This document shows positions 17,501 through 24,310 of a DNA stretch of 28,438 nucleotides, piece after piece. This DNA is from CAIKKV01 sp044346855 (lineage in GTDB: Bacteria > Verrucomicrobiota > Kiritimatiellia > CAIKKV01). The notes beneath the pieces were generated by a model. That model worked only from the letters and a program-made list of their open reading frames with translations. It was not told the DNA's origin and did no database searches. Both the position numbers and the translations under genes were made by a program. Where the stretch lies: contig JBIIYJ010000029.1 of NCBI GenBank assembly GCA_044346855.1, forward strand, positions 1 through 28,438, in the 5' to 3' direction. Each line of letters starts with the position of its first letter. Position 1 is the first letter of the stretch.

Positions 17501-18406
17501 CACGATCGACAGGCTGACCTTGCCGTCCTTCTCCAGCGTGAAGGGAATCGGAATATGTCCGGCCGCGCGCTCCGTGACGCTTTGCACGGCAGGCGGCAGG
17601 TTTCCCTTTTCCATGAACCGACCGAGCCCCCAGGCGTCCGGCCCCATGTAACCCAGCGCGTTGCTGTTTGGATTCCTCACGTCGGTGATGCCGCTCTTCA
17701 GTTCCGTCCCCTGGTCGTTCCCCCAGTGAACCTGAAACTGCATCTGCACCGCGTCGCCGCCCTTCAGCGGTCGCGGCGCCCGCAACACGGCCCATGGAAT
17801 GCGGTATTCGAGGGTGCAGCCTTTCCCGTCGGCGTCCTTCTGGAACACGCCCTCGACGCCAGGCGGGTTAACGACCGAGTCCTTGTACCCGAGCGTGTAA
17901 GAGGCCTGGTAGCCGGCCTTCCTGTCCTGCGTCGAGTACCAGAGGATGATGTGGTTGACGAATTTCTGCTCTTCGGCATCCATGCGGGCGCCGGTCATGG
18001 TCGAGGCGCGCGAGCGGATTTCGGGATTGGAAACAAACCGGATCTGGATCGCGTCCGCGTTCCACGCGCTGTTGGCCTCGCCGCCGAAGGCGTACTGGTT
18101 CTTCATGGGCGTCGGGTCTTTCCACTGCCCGCCGATGTAAAGGGTATCCTGGTCGTACATCATCGAGGCCCGGACCTGGTAGGCCTCCCTGCTCGACTCG
18201 TCGATGAACATGAAGATCGCGCCGGACAGGTCCCAGTCCTTCAGGTCGCCGTCCACCGTAACCTTGCCCGGCGCCGGCACGATGCGGATCTCCGTGTTAT
18301 CCGCCTTGTTCTGCACCGCCGCATAAGCGTGGACCGTGACGGGAGCAAGGAGGCCCGCCAGAAGGAGCATGGATGCTTTCAAGGTGCGCCAGAGACGAAA
18401 GGTCAT
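14525..18406 (-). CDS. Secreted CBM9-like / FlgD-Ig / beta-propeller protein, first gene of the operon
   Basis: A 1293-aa exported protein. A signal peptide covers residues 1-27 (hydrophobic SMLLLAGLLAPVTVHA). A CBM9-like domain spans about 40-230, with VTVDGDLKDWDLSG and YDQDTLYIGGQWKD. A FlgD-type Ig-like module follows at about 285-345 (KVSLSIVDAGGKTVRTGFG, then LWDGLDDRDNPLPAGKYTAK). A long propeller-like part (about 360-1050) has NHL-like strands such as GRGTLYAVSSNAVGRVDL and DRNNRLWVCESDREPKRYSV. A second CBM9-like domain ends the protein (about 1090-1293; VQLGYDDKALYARFQVTT). No catalytic motif is recognised. Binding of polysaccharide outside the cell is the most cautious role. The start has GGAG about 10 nt upstream; the promoter lies 50-80 nt further on. 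Confidence 0.75.
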   Translation of the reverse strand: MTFRLWRTLKASMLLLAGLLAPVTVHAYAAVQNKADNTEIRIVPAPGKVTVDGDLKDWDLSGAIFMFIDESSREAYQVRASMMYDQDTLYIGGQWKDPTPMKNQYAFGGEANSAWNADAIQIRFVSNPEIRSRASTMTGARMDAEEQKFVNHIILWYSTQDRKAGYQASYTLGYKDSVVNPPGVEGVFQKDADGKGCTLEYRIPWAVLRAPRPLKGGDAVQMQFQVHWGNDQGTELKSGITDVRNPNSNALGYMGPDAWGLGRFMEKGNLPPAVQSVTERAAGHIPIPFTLEKDGKVSLSIVDAGGKTVRTGFGAVPYKAGEHTWLWDGLDDRDNPLPAGKYTAKILTHGGFGQTYICDVGVSGEPPYQTEDGKGGWAGDYWEPMYVAIDGDRVILGTGNAEAQKPTIATDLDGRKQWGSSALGHSLALHEGFGYFVAWASNGNLVKFDQATGQLKPFSGGQPEVKAPGTGPRRGLVALDDATLVLSAETTNLLYLIDLATGEAKGEVALPSPQGLAVDGRGTLYAVSSNAVGRVDLKSGVFTPLATGLDEPKMLACDAEGNVYVSLMGKTMQVWKLSPQGKVMQRFGKAGGRPALGKFDPAGMIKPYAIAVDRNNRLWVCESDREPKRYSVWSADGTLWKEFFGSLPYSTAGYFDPKDPESFYAMNVRYRVDYDKGTWKPDATILREREEAGVKLAQVSTHGGGKIFVNQGRKFLFMGGGLAPDVNLHEEVGGQWVPRLARYVAQVSVPGPIGKDGKPGKPKVTKTPSLWLDANNDGLVQPEEIAPLGTRLGSTGHIDIDQAMNIYTYTGDGWTEPRAEGRSILPFSVLKLDFLGFGPNGALRYAEASTSVVQEAEGGSVAGLAVEPDGSALYVLLSGGLVARGERAQGTGGRVVKYSADGKELWRYANVHVGFAWTSSTYTPGFVVAAFRCSNATHPDLLPVTGYYGQYFLIDKKDGLFVDALCQDQRSAYTLDHTMVLTENFNGNIFKHPKTGKTYFTGGDCDCRIWEVTGLESLKRRSVDVKVTGEQAAQAVKNGDQNRRAQLALLQRNSGRKSASLKRLANAAADGRDGEWQGVPALPIGEDPAKPAQVQLGYDDKALYARFQVTTATPFLNTPTDSKLLFKSGSALELCLTPNLALRKVGANNRHPMEAGDLRLLVARTADGRMIATRYRPKIREAKKPAAAYFETPSAGREDFDEIAEWNDLPMSFRAEKGGYVVEVAVPWDATALKPVAGLKFLLDAGVIYGNEGGTRNAARALWSDRTPEVGVNNDIPTESRLHPNGWGLVVVE

Positions 18407-18457
18407 GATCTGGAGTCTCCTTCTGATCGGTCTTCATCATGCAGTCAATGCGCACGA

Positions 18458-18485
18458 ATTAACCACAAAGCGGTTCAGCTGTCAA
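18458..18485 (-). promoter_or_regulatory. Predicted sigma-70-type promoter of the minus-strand operon
   Basis: On the minus strand TTGACA (18485-18480) is a perfect -35 hexamer. Sixteen bases further on is GTTAAT (18463-18458), matching four of six positions of a -10 hexamer. Transcription would start near 18450, about 45 nt before the first ATG. The 11-bp direct-repeat pair at 18493-18514 lies immediately upstream of the -35. The assignment is by eye only. Confidence 0.5.
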
Positions 18486-18492
18486 TATTGCA

Positions 18493-18514
18493 TCGTTACA
18501 CTATCGTTTCAGTA
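18493..18514. promoter_or_regulatory. Tandem 11-bp direct repeats, box 1 (operon side)
   Basis: TCGTTACACTA is followed directly by TCGTTTCAGTA; 9 of 11 positions agree. The 11-bp period is about one helical turn. It sits just upstream of the predicted operon -35, at about -43 to -64, a position suited to an activator but also possible for a repressor. A second pair with the same start motif is at 18591-18612. Confidence 0.6.
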
Positions 18515-18535
18515 TTAGTGTTTATTTACTCGAAT

Positions 18536-18567
18536 AAACCTTATTTTCAACACATTAAATAAGGTTT
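18536..18567. promoter_or_regulatory. Perfect 11-bp inverted repeat between the divergent genes (operator candidate)
   Basis: AAACCTTATTT (18536-18546) and its exact reverse complement AAATAAGGTTT (18557-18567) are separated by 10 nt. The arm centres are 21 bp apart, two helical turns, which suits a dimeric regulator on one face of DNA. It is centred between the two direct-repeat boxes. It lacks the central CG seen in many LacI-family operators. A hairpin in the regulator leader RNA is the alternative. Confidence 0.6.
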
Positions 18568-18590
18568 GATTTTTTTATTGCAGGTTTAAT

Positions 18591-18612
18591 TCGTTATGTT
18601 ATCGTTTCATTA
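18591..18612. promoter_or_regulatory. Tandem 11-bp direct repeats, box 2 (regulator side)
   Basis: TCGTTATGTTA is followed directly by TCGTTTCATTA; 8 of 11 positions agree. The surrounding 26 nt (18590-18615) match box 1 (18492-18517) at 21 of 26 positions. It lies 22 nt before the regulator ATG, so a protein bound here would probably control the regulator gene itself. Confidence 0.6.
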
Positions 18613-18634
18613 TTAACAGAGAGGGGGGGAATGC

Positions 18635-19642
18635 ATGGCCATATCCCAACGTGACTTGGCCGGCCAAATCGGCGTCTCGAACATGACCGTCTCCCGCGCT
18701 CTGCGCGGGGAATCCGGGATCAGCGAGAAGACACGCCTTCGCATCCTGGATGCTGCGCGGAAAGCCGGCCTGCCGCTGCCTCCCTCTTCAAGGGTCCAGG
18801 AGAATCGGGACCTTCTGCATGTGCTCTGCACGAATGCGCCGGCGGCCAGCGCCGAGTCGCCCTTCCACGGCCGCCTGCTGGCGGGACTGCGCCGCGGCGC
18901 GGCCGAGTGTGCCGCCGAGATGATCAACTGCCCCCTGCCCGATACGCAATGGCCGCTGATCGTCTCCCGCAAGCAGGTGGATGGCACCATCGTCGTCTGG
19001 GGCGACGAGCACAACCTCATGCCGCACACCGACTGCCCCGTCCCGTCGACCTTCATCTTCTACGGGCCGCCCCATGCCGACGTGGTGGATGCCGACAACT
19101 TCGGCGGCGGCCACGATCTTGGCACGCATCTCGCGCGCCTGGGCCACCGCCGGGTGGCCTATCTGGGCACCAAGAGCCGCATCAGCCTCGAACGCCTGGC
19201 CGGTCTGCGGGCAGGCTTGGGCGCCGACGGCGGCGACTGCCCGCCCGAGTTGACCCTGACCTGCGACAACATCCATAACGACAGCGTCGCCATGCTCGAC
19301 AAACTGCTGGCGCAGACCGGTTTTGTGTCCGGCTCGGGTCGGCGTCCCTTCACCGCGTTAATGGCCTATAACGATTTCGCTTCGGCTCGTATCGTCATGC
19401 GCCTGCGCGAACTCGGGTTCCGCGTCCCCGAGGACGTCAGCGTGGTGGGGTTCGACGGTTCAGCACCGGCCTGGTATTACGGCCCGGCCCTGACCACCTG
19501 CGCCATTCCGCTCGAGGAACTCGGCGCCGAAGCAGCCCGAATGACGTACTGGCGCCTCGAACACCCCAATGCCATCCGCCGCAAACTGGCGCTGGAAACG
19601 GAATTGATCGAGGGGAAGAGCACGGGGAAAGTTAACGGTTAA
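18635..19642 (+). CDS. LacI-family transcriptional regulator
   Basis: A 335-aa regulator with an N-terminal LacI-type helix-turn-helix: ISQRDLAGQIGVSNMTVSRA (residues 3-22), then GISEKTRLRILDAARKAG. The rest is a periplasmic-binding-protein-like sensor with HLARLGHRRVAYLG, ALMAYNDFASARIVMRLREL and VPEDVSVVGFDGS, the normal landmarks of this family. The ATG at 18635 is preferred because a GAGAGGGGGGGA ribosome site ends 4 nt upstream; the ATG at 18631 is out of frame. It is transcribed away from the minus-strand operon, so it most likely controls that operon and, through box 2, itself. The inducer is unknown but is presumably an oligosaccharide or sugar from the target polymer. Confidence 0.92.
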   Translation: MAISQRDLAGQIGVSNMTVSRALRGESGISEKTRLRILDAARKAGLPLPPSSRVQENRDLLHVLCTNAPAASAESPFHGRLLAGLRRGAAECAAEMINCPLPDTQWPLIVSRKQVDGTIVVWGDEHNLMPHTDCPVPSTFIFYGPPHADVVDADNFGGGHDLGTHLARLGHRRVAYLGTKSRISLERLAGLRAGLGADGGDCPPELTLTCDNIHNDSVAMLDKLLAQTGFVSGSGRRPFTALMAYNDFASARIVMRLRELGFRVPEDVSVVGFDGSAPAWYYGPALTTCAIPLEELGAEAARMTYWRLEHPNAIRRKLALETELIEGKSTGKVNG

Positions 19643-19734
19643 GATCTTCTGGAGGGCGGGCGTCCCTTACCGCCGGGATTCTGGGGAAGGTTTTGAGAAG
19701 GAACGGATACGGCCGGGATGGCGGGAGAACAACC

Positions 19735-21903
19735 ATGAAACAAGCAGCAGGCAGGATAAGGCATGGTGTTACGCTGGGGATGGTCTTGGCGTTGCTGGCC
19801 AATGTGAGCCAGGCCGCCACGATCTACTGGGATGGCGCCAGCGCGGGCTGGGACAGCGCAGCCAACTGGTCGACCGCCCCGGATGCAACCACGCCTAACC
19901 CCGACGCGGTTCCGGGCGCCGGCGACATCGCCTTCTTCAGCATTACAAACGACACCGATGGCGCAACCGTCTCGCTGAACGGAAATCAGTCCGTACTGGG
20001 CCTGGGGTATCGCGCTGGTGGTGGTAACATCGTCATCCAAGGCAACACCTCGGTCTCAACCGACCGCACGCTCACCATCGGCGAAGGCGGCATCAACAAT
20101 GTCACAGCCGCCTCCGGGCAAACAATCGGATCCACCACCGCCGGGCAGAAAGTCAATGTCCGCCTCAACGGCTCCCAACTCTGGAAATCGGGAACCACAG
20201 GCGGTGCCAAACTGTATATCCGCAATACCGTCAGCCGGGACGCTGCCGACACCGCCAGCCGCACGTTGCTGCTGGACATCGGCACCACCTACCCGCAACA
20301 GATTGCCATGCAGGATACGATCTCCGATGGCGGGGCCTCCGGCACGCTGGGCTTGTGGAAGATTGGCCCCGGCCAACTCACGCTCAACGGCGCCAACACC
20401 TTTTCGGGAGGTATGACCATCAGCGCGGGCAGCGTCTCGGCCACACAGGGCGTCTTGTCCGCTGCTCCGTTGGTCTTGCGGGGCTCGAGCGCGCGCGCTG
20501 GTTATGGTGTCATCCTTTCCGGGGCCTTATCCACGTTCAACCATAGCGACATCCGGCTCGAGAACGGGGTGAATACGCTCAACCTCGATGCCACCTCGAC
20601 CTTCAACATGGGCACCATCGCCCGCAGCGGCGGCGTCCTGCGCATCGCCGCACTGAGTGGCCAGACCTACAACGTCGGCAATACCAACGTCAACGGCATC
20701 CTCGGCCCCTGGGCGGTGACCACCGGCGGGCTTTACGTGCGCAACGACGGCACGGGCAAACTCGAAACGCTGACAGCCCCGGCGGCGACGACCGAGACCA
20801 GTTGGACGGATGCGACAGCCAATTACACAGTTGGTGCCGACCAGACTCTCACCGCCGACCGGTTTGCGAACACCATCCAAGGCGGTTTCGGCAGGGCCAT
20901 CAATCTCGGTTCTTCGAGCGACAATGACCTGACCGTCAACGGCCTGATGGCCCTCAATGGTTCTTGGAACATTTCCCGCAGCGGCACCAGCACGGGCAAA
21001 CTCATCATTGGCGACAAGAAAGAACTGGTGGTTGCCGGCTCGGCCAACTTCACAGCTTCCGCCCCGATTGTGGATAACGCGGCAGGCGCCAGCATGTTGA
21101 CCTTGGCCCTCTGGGGAACGTCGCCGATCGTGACGTTAAGCGGCACCAATACCTATTCCGGTGGCACGGTCTATTCCATGGGCAGTACGACTCCGAAATT
21201 GAACATCAACTCCGCGTACGCACTCGGCACCGGTGCCTTCTACATGAACGGCGCCAGTTCTGCCCAGGATTTGCCCGTGGCGCAGATTGATAACAGCAGC
21301 GCCGCCGACATCACGCTCGCCAACAACAACGCGCAGTTCTGGAACACCGACTTCACATACCTCGGCACCCGCAGCCTCAACATGGGCACCGGCACCGTCT
21401 CGCTGGGCTCCTACCCCGGCGCCACCCGCACCGTGACCGTCACCGCCAACACCCTCACCATCGGCGGCGTGATTTCCGACGGCTCGCACGCCCACCTCCC
21501 CACCAGGGCGCTGACCAAGGCCGGCGCGGGCACGCTCGAACTGACCGGCGCCAGCACCTACAGCGGGGCCACCACTGTGAGCGCGGGCACGTTGAAACTG
21601 GGCGCCAGCGCTTCGCTCGCCAGCTCCAACATCACCGTCGCCGCGGGCGCCACGCTGCAACTCGCCGGCAGCAGCAGCCTCCCCAACAGCGCCACCTTGT
21701 ACCTGAACGGGACGAACAGCCTCGCTTCCGGGGTCCTGGAACGGATCGCCGTGCTCTACACCAACGGCATCCTGGCGGCCAGCGGATCCTACGGCTCGAC
21801 CGAGAGCGGCGCCGACTTCCAGAACGACACGCTGTTCTCGGGCTCCGGCAAGCTCCTCGCCGGCCAGTCCCGCAACAGGGGGACGCTGTTCCTCATCCGC
21901 TGA
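19735..21903 (+). CDS. Secreted PATR-repeat protein (autotransporter-associated beta strand repeats)
   Basis: A 722-aa exported protein. I chose the ATG at 19735 (preceded by GCGGGAGAACAACC), rather than the one 42 nt earlier, because it gives a clean signal peptide (MKQAAGRIRHGVTLGMVLAL, cut after SQA at residue 27). The mature part is Thr/Ser/Asn/Gly-rich, as expected of a beta-helix. PATR repeats (TIGR02601 type) are seen near residues 212 (GQLTLNGANTFSGGMTISAG), 465 (LSGTNTYSGGTVYSMG) and 598 (GTLELTGASTYSGATTVSAG). The C-terminus (ILAASGSYGSTESGADFQND ... LFSGSGKL) is the usual cap. No PEP-CTERM motif or autotransporter barrel follows, so the anchoring is unknown. It starts 92 bp after the regulator and may be cotranscribed with it. 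Function is unknown; a surface or matrix role is likely. Confidence 0.8.
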   Translation: MKQAAGRIRHGVTLGMVLALLANVSQAATIYWDGASAGWDSAANWSTAPDATTPNPDAVPGAGDIAFFSITNDTDGATVSLNGNQSVLGLGYRAGGGNIVIQGNTSVSTDRTLTIGEGGINNVTAASGQTIGSTTAGQKVNVRLNGSQLWKSGTTGGAKLYIRNTVSRDAADTASRTLLLDIGTTYPQQIAMQDTISDGGASGTLGLWKIGPGQLTLNGANTFSGGMTISAGSVSATQGVLSAAPLVLRGSSARAGYGVILSGALSTFNHSDIRLENGVNTLNLDATSTFNMGTIARSGGVLRIAALSGQTYNVGNTNVNGILGPWAVTTGGLYVRNDGTGKLETLTAPAATTETSWTDATANYTVGADQTLTADRFANTIQGGFGRAINLGSSSDNDLTVNGLMALNGSWNISRSGTSTGKLIIGDKKELVVAGSANFTASAPIVDNAAGASMLTLALWGTSPIVTLSGTNTYSGGTVYSMGSTTPKLNINSAYALGTGAFYMNGASSAQDLPVAQIDNSSAADITLANNNAQFWNTDFTYLGTRSLNMGTGTVSLGSYPGATRTVTVTANTLTIGGVISDGSHAHLPTRALTKAGAGTLELTGASTYSGATTVSAGTLKLGASASLASSNITVAAGATLQLAGSSSLPNSATLYLNGTNSLASGVLERIAVLYTNGILAASGSYGSTESGADFQNDTLFSGSGKLLAGQSRNRGTLFLIR

Positions 21904-22114
21904 ACGGCCCCGGACGGGAAACGGACCGGCACGACCGGCCAATCACGGGTCACCCCCCGCTCACCCATCCTGCCGCTTGACCCCCTCGCCCGCGACGACC
22001 TTTTCCATGTGAAAGGCTTCTGGCTGGAGCGATGGAACCGCGCCGGTAGTCGCCCAACGACGTCAGCATGAAAACCTGGCAGGCATGGCGCCTGACCTCA
22101 GCCCGATCATGCGT
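21904..22114. other. Intergenic region with a possible short coding remnant
   Basis: No complete gene or convincing terminator is visible between the PATR gene and the convergent CBM9-like gene. One plus-strand frame ending at 22071 (stop TGA) reads LDPLARDDLFHVKGFWLERW after an R/P-rich start. This looks protein-like but has no start codon or ribosome site. It may be the tail of a lost gene or chance. Confidence 0.35.
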
Positions 22115-22855
22115 TCAGGGCGCAAACCGCAGCTTGCCCCACTCCGCCTGCCGGTGGAAACCAACGACGGCATGCGGGGAGGTGGAGGACAGGCACGAGT
22201 GCGCGCGGCCGCGCGTATAATCGTACCGGCTGAAGGAAAATCCCCACTCCCGGCAAACCCGAGCCGCGGCGTTCTCGCAGATGGCGGCGAACGGCACGGC
22301 CGCCAGGACTTCCCAGCGTTGCCGGGAGGCATCCACTCGCGTCCAGCTCTGGAATACAGGGGACGGCAGCTTCCAATCCCTCAGCTCCGGCGGCTGTTGG
22401 AAGACCGCGGCGGAGGGGATGCGCAGCTGGAACATCTGGTTGTGCGGGCCGACATGAAACTCGTAGTAGGCCTCCTGCGGCACAGGACGGAAGAACAGCT
22501 CAAACGCATCCCCGTTCTGAAAGAAAGCGGCGTTGAACGCGTCGACCGGGTTGAAAATGTCGGCGTCATGCAGCTCGGCCAACACCCACAGCGTGTCATC
22601 CCGCCACCCGGTCCTCACCGTCGCGGGAAGAAACTGGGGCTCGGGTTCCGCCAGCCACGCCTGTTTCATCGTTATTGGCGTGGCGTCCGACAAGGCTCGC
22701 ACGGCTGCTTCCCAGTCACCAGCCACAATTGGCGCCCCAAGCCGGTGGCAACGGATGGTCGGCAAATCCTGTTTGCCCAGGGGATTGCGCGTGACCAAAG
22801 GCAACGCCCCCGGCGGACGGCCGGAAGTGCTCGAATTGGAAGGCGGTGTCTTCAT
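22115..22855 (-). CDS. Stand-alone CBM9-like carbohydrate-binding protein
   Basis: A 246-aa protein made largely of one CBM9-like domain. Key segments are VRTGWRDDTLWVLAELHDAD (about 79-98), GDAFELFFRPVPQEAYYEFH (about 114-133), WTRVDASRQRWEVLAAVPFA and a final VVGFHRQAEWGKLRF. The pattern of strand, 'FFQNGDAFELFF' and 'YYEFHVGP' is typical of this domain (PF06452 or relatives). No signal peptide is seen: the N-terminus MKTPPSNSSTSGRPPG is polar, so either it is cytoplasmic or the true start differs. The ATG is preceded by GGGAG at 4-8 nt. It reads away from the decayed gene at 23016. A role in binding plant-type glycans is inferred from the fold only. Confidence 0.7.
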   Translation of the reverse strand: MKTPPSNSSTSGRPPGALPLVTRNPLGKQDLPTIRCHRLGAPIVAGDWEAAVRALSDATPITMKQAWLAEPEPQFLPATVRTGWRDDTLWVLAELHDADIFNPVDAFNAAFFQNGDAFELFFRPVPQEAYYEFHVGPHNQMFQLRIPSAAVFQQPPELRDWKLPSPVFQSWTRVDASRQRWEVLAAVPFAAICENAAARVCREWGFSFSRYDYTRGRAHSCLSSTSPHAVVGFHRQAEWGKLRFAP

Positions 22856-23015
22856 CTCACTCCCTCAAAATATCACGGTAAGTGGCTTTTCGTCATTGAG
22901 ATTCCTTAGAAAAAAGCACCACGCCCACGTTGAATAGGGACGGTGAAGACCTGCTTGCAGTAATCCGTCACTTCCTGTATCCCTATCACCGGATATCCTT
23001 TCGCGAGGAAGCGCC

Positions 23016-23611
23016 ATGTCCAAAGTCCTTTTCCTGACCGGCCTCCTGGCCTGCGCGGCGGGGCTGTGCGGGGCCGCCAAGCCCGCGCCGCCCGCGCTCC
23101 GGGAGCCCATGCTGTTCAACACGCCGGAGGCAGACCGGATCCTTGCCGGCCTTCAGGTCTTCCCCGCCGACAACCCCTGGAACGCGGACATCTCCAGGCA
23201 GCCGGCCCTGAAAACTCCCGGGCGATGATCGCCGGCATCGGCGCCGGAAAAAACCTGGCCTATAACCTCGACATGGCCTTCGTCCTGGTGCCGCCGGACC
23301 AGAAACGGGTGGCCGCGAAAATCCTCAACTATCCCGCCGAGTCGGATCCCGGCCCCTACCCGATCCCCGACAACGCCCCCGTCGAGGGCTTCCGGCTGCG
23401 GGCCGATTTCGACGTCGCCGGCTTTCCCCCGCACGTCCAGGCGATCCTGAAGGGGCTGAAGACATACGGCATGTTCGTGGCCGACAACGGCGGGAACTGG
23501 CGCCTTTCCGTGGCGCCGGACAGCCGCATCAAGGGGCTGGACGAGCTGAGGAAAGTGAAGGGATCGGATTTCGAGGCCGTCGAACCGGTCCCCATGCCCG
23601 CCGTGCCGTAA
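23016..23611 (+). pseudogene. Frameshifted, internally shortened secreted protein ('NPWN-DIS' family)
   Basis: The first frame starts with a signal peptide (MSKVLFLTGLLACAAGLCGA, residues 1-20) and runs to LQVFPADNPWNADISRQPAL, then stops at 23226-23228. The next frame continues the same protein: SRAMIAGIGAG, MAFVLVPPDQKRVAAKILNY, ESDPGPYPIPDNAPVEG, DFDVAGFPPHVQAILKGLKT, YGMFVADNGGNWRLS and VKGSDFEAVE. Total length 596 nt is one short of a multiple of three. Adding one A to the AAAA run at 23211-23214 restores a 198-codon frame (…PALKNSRAMIAG…). Family members I remember are about 300 aa or more, with a central 'GDRHVLVVD…LYELF' domain between NAPVEG and the FDVAGFPP part; that domain is missing here. 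A sequencing error could explain the frameshift but not the missing centre. Function is unknown. A GAGGAAG ribosome site precedes the ATG. Confidence 0.65.
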
Positions 23612-23623
23612 GGCGTTCCCGTT

Positions 23624-24085
23624 TTATGCCCCTCGAAGCACCGCCTCGAACCGCCAGCGCACCGTCGTCTCCTCGCCCGGCTGCCGCTCGCGATAGACGC
23701 CATGCAGGTCCGGGGTGACGTAAAACCCCGGCGCCCAATCCGCCTCATACCCGGCCGTTTCGGCGGGATCGGAAAAGATGGAAACCCGCCAGCGCGCGGA
23801 CAGGACGTCCAGCCGCTCCCGCGCGGAAACAGGAACAAGCCCGGCCGCCGCTTCCCCGATCGAAAGCCGGCGGTGCCCGCCCTCCTCCCACTCGAAGGTC
23901 AGCCCGGCCACGTCTTCCGGGTCGAGCGCCAGCGCGAGGTTGAACGAAAAGCCGGCCGCCACCGGCGGACCCGGCAGGCGGTTGATCGCATGCGCCTCGC
24001 AATGGAACCCAGGCTCTCCGCGGCGCATCCCGATCCGGCACGGGTAGTCGACGTGATAGAACGACCGCGAAACCTCCACCGTCAC
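23624..24085 (-). CDS. Hypothetical 153-aa beta-rich protein, possibly a remnant C-terminal domain
   Basis: The frame opens with GTG at 24085; it is in fact open back to a stop at 24152-24154, and no good ATG or ribosome site exists in that stretch. The product alternates hydrophobic strands with charged turns (SFYHVDYPCRIGMRRGEPGF, FSFNLALALDPEDVAGLTFE, WRVSIFSDPAETAGYEADWA) and ends ETTVRWRFEAVLRGA. This has the look of the last beta-sandwich of a longer glycosidase-type enzyme rather than a free-standing protein. I do not recognise the family. It ends 12 nt from the decayed gene on the other strand, in a stretch that seems to have lost genes. Confidence 0.45.
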   Translation of the reverse strand: MTVEVSRSFYHVDYPCRIGMRRGEPGFHCEAHAINRLPGPPVAAGFSFNLALALDPEDVAGLTFEWEEGGHRRLSIGEAAAGLVPVSARERLDVLSARWRVSIFSDPAETAGYEADWAPGFYVTPDLHGVYRERQPGEETTVRWRFEAVLRGA

Positions 24086-24310
24086 CCGTTCAAGCCGGAG
24101 AGGCTTCCCCGCTGCTCCAGGCCGAGGGAAAACCGGCTTGATGGCTTCCCCTCAGGCTTCCCCTCGATTCGGGCAAGCGGCGACAATCTGAGTCATTCTG
24201 GGCCAAGTGGCGAATGATCCTGAAATAAAGGCATCTTCACGAAAAGAGGCATAATCCCTTGGAAATGAATAGTTTAGGCAATGTCTGGCAAGCTGTGACA
24301 AGAAGGGAAG
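24086..24310. other. Intergenic region with short direct repeats, between fragment and tRNA
   Basis: CAAGCGGCGA (24174-24183) and CAAGTGGCGA (24204-24213) are 30 bp apart and flank GAGTCATTCTGGGC; a further GAATGATCCTG follows. GGCTTCCCC occurs three times between 24102 and 24164. The CATTC/GGCGAAT arrangement resembles the multiple terminal repeats of some IS21-type elements, but no transposase is present. No gene is seen. Confidence 0.35.

Noticed and set aside
18498..18521. ACACTA/TAGTGT 6-bp inverted repeat in the control region
   Set aside because: Short arms with a 12-nt gap overlap box 1; the 11-bp direct repeats explain the sequence better.
22865..23122. 85-codon minus-strand open frame
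   Set aside because: It overlaps the signal peptide of the decayed secreted gene and has no domain or ribosome site.
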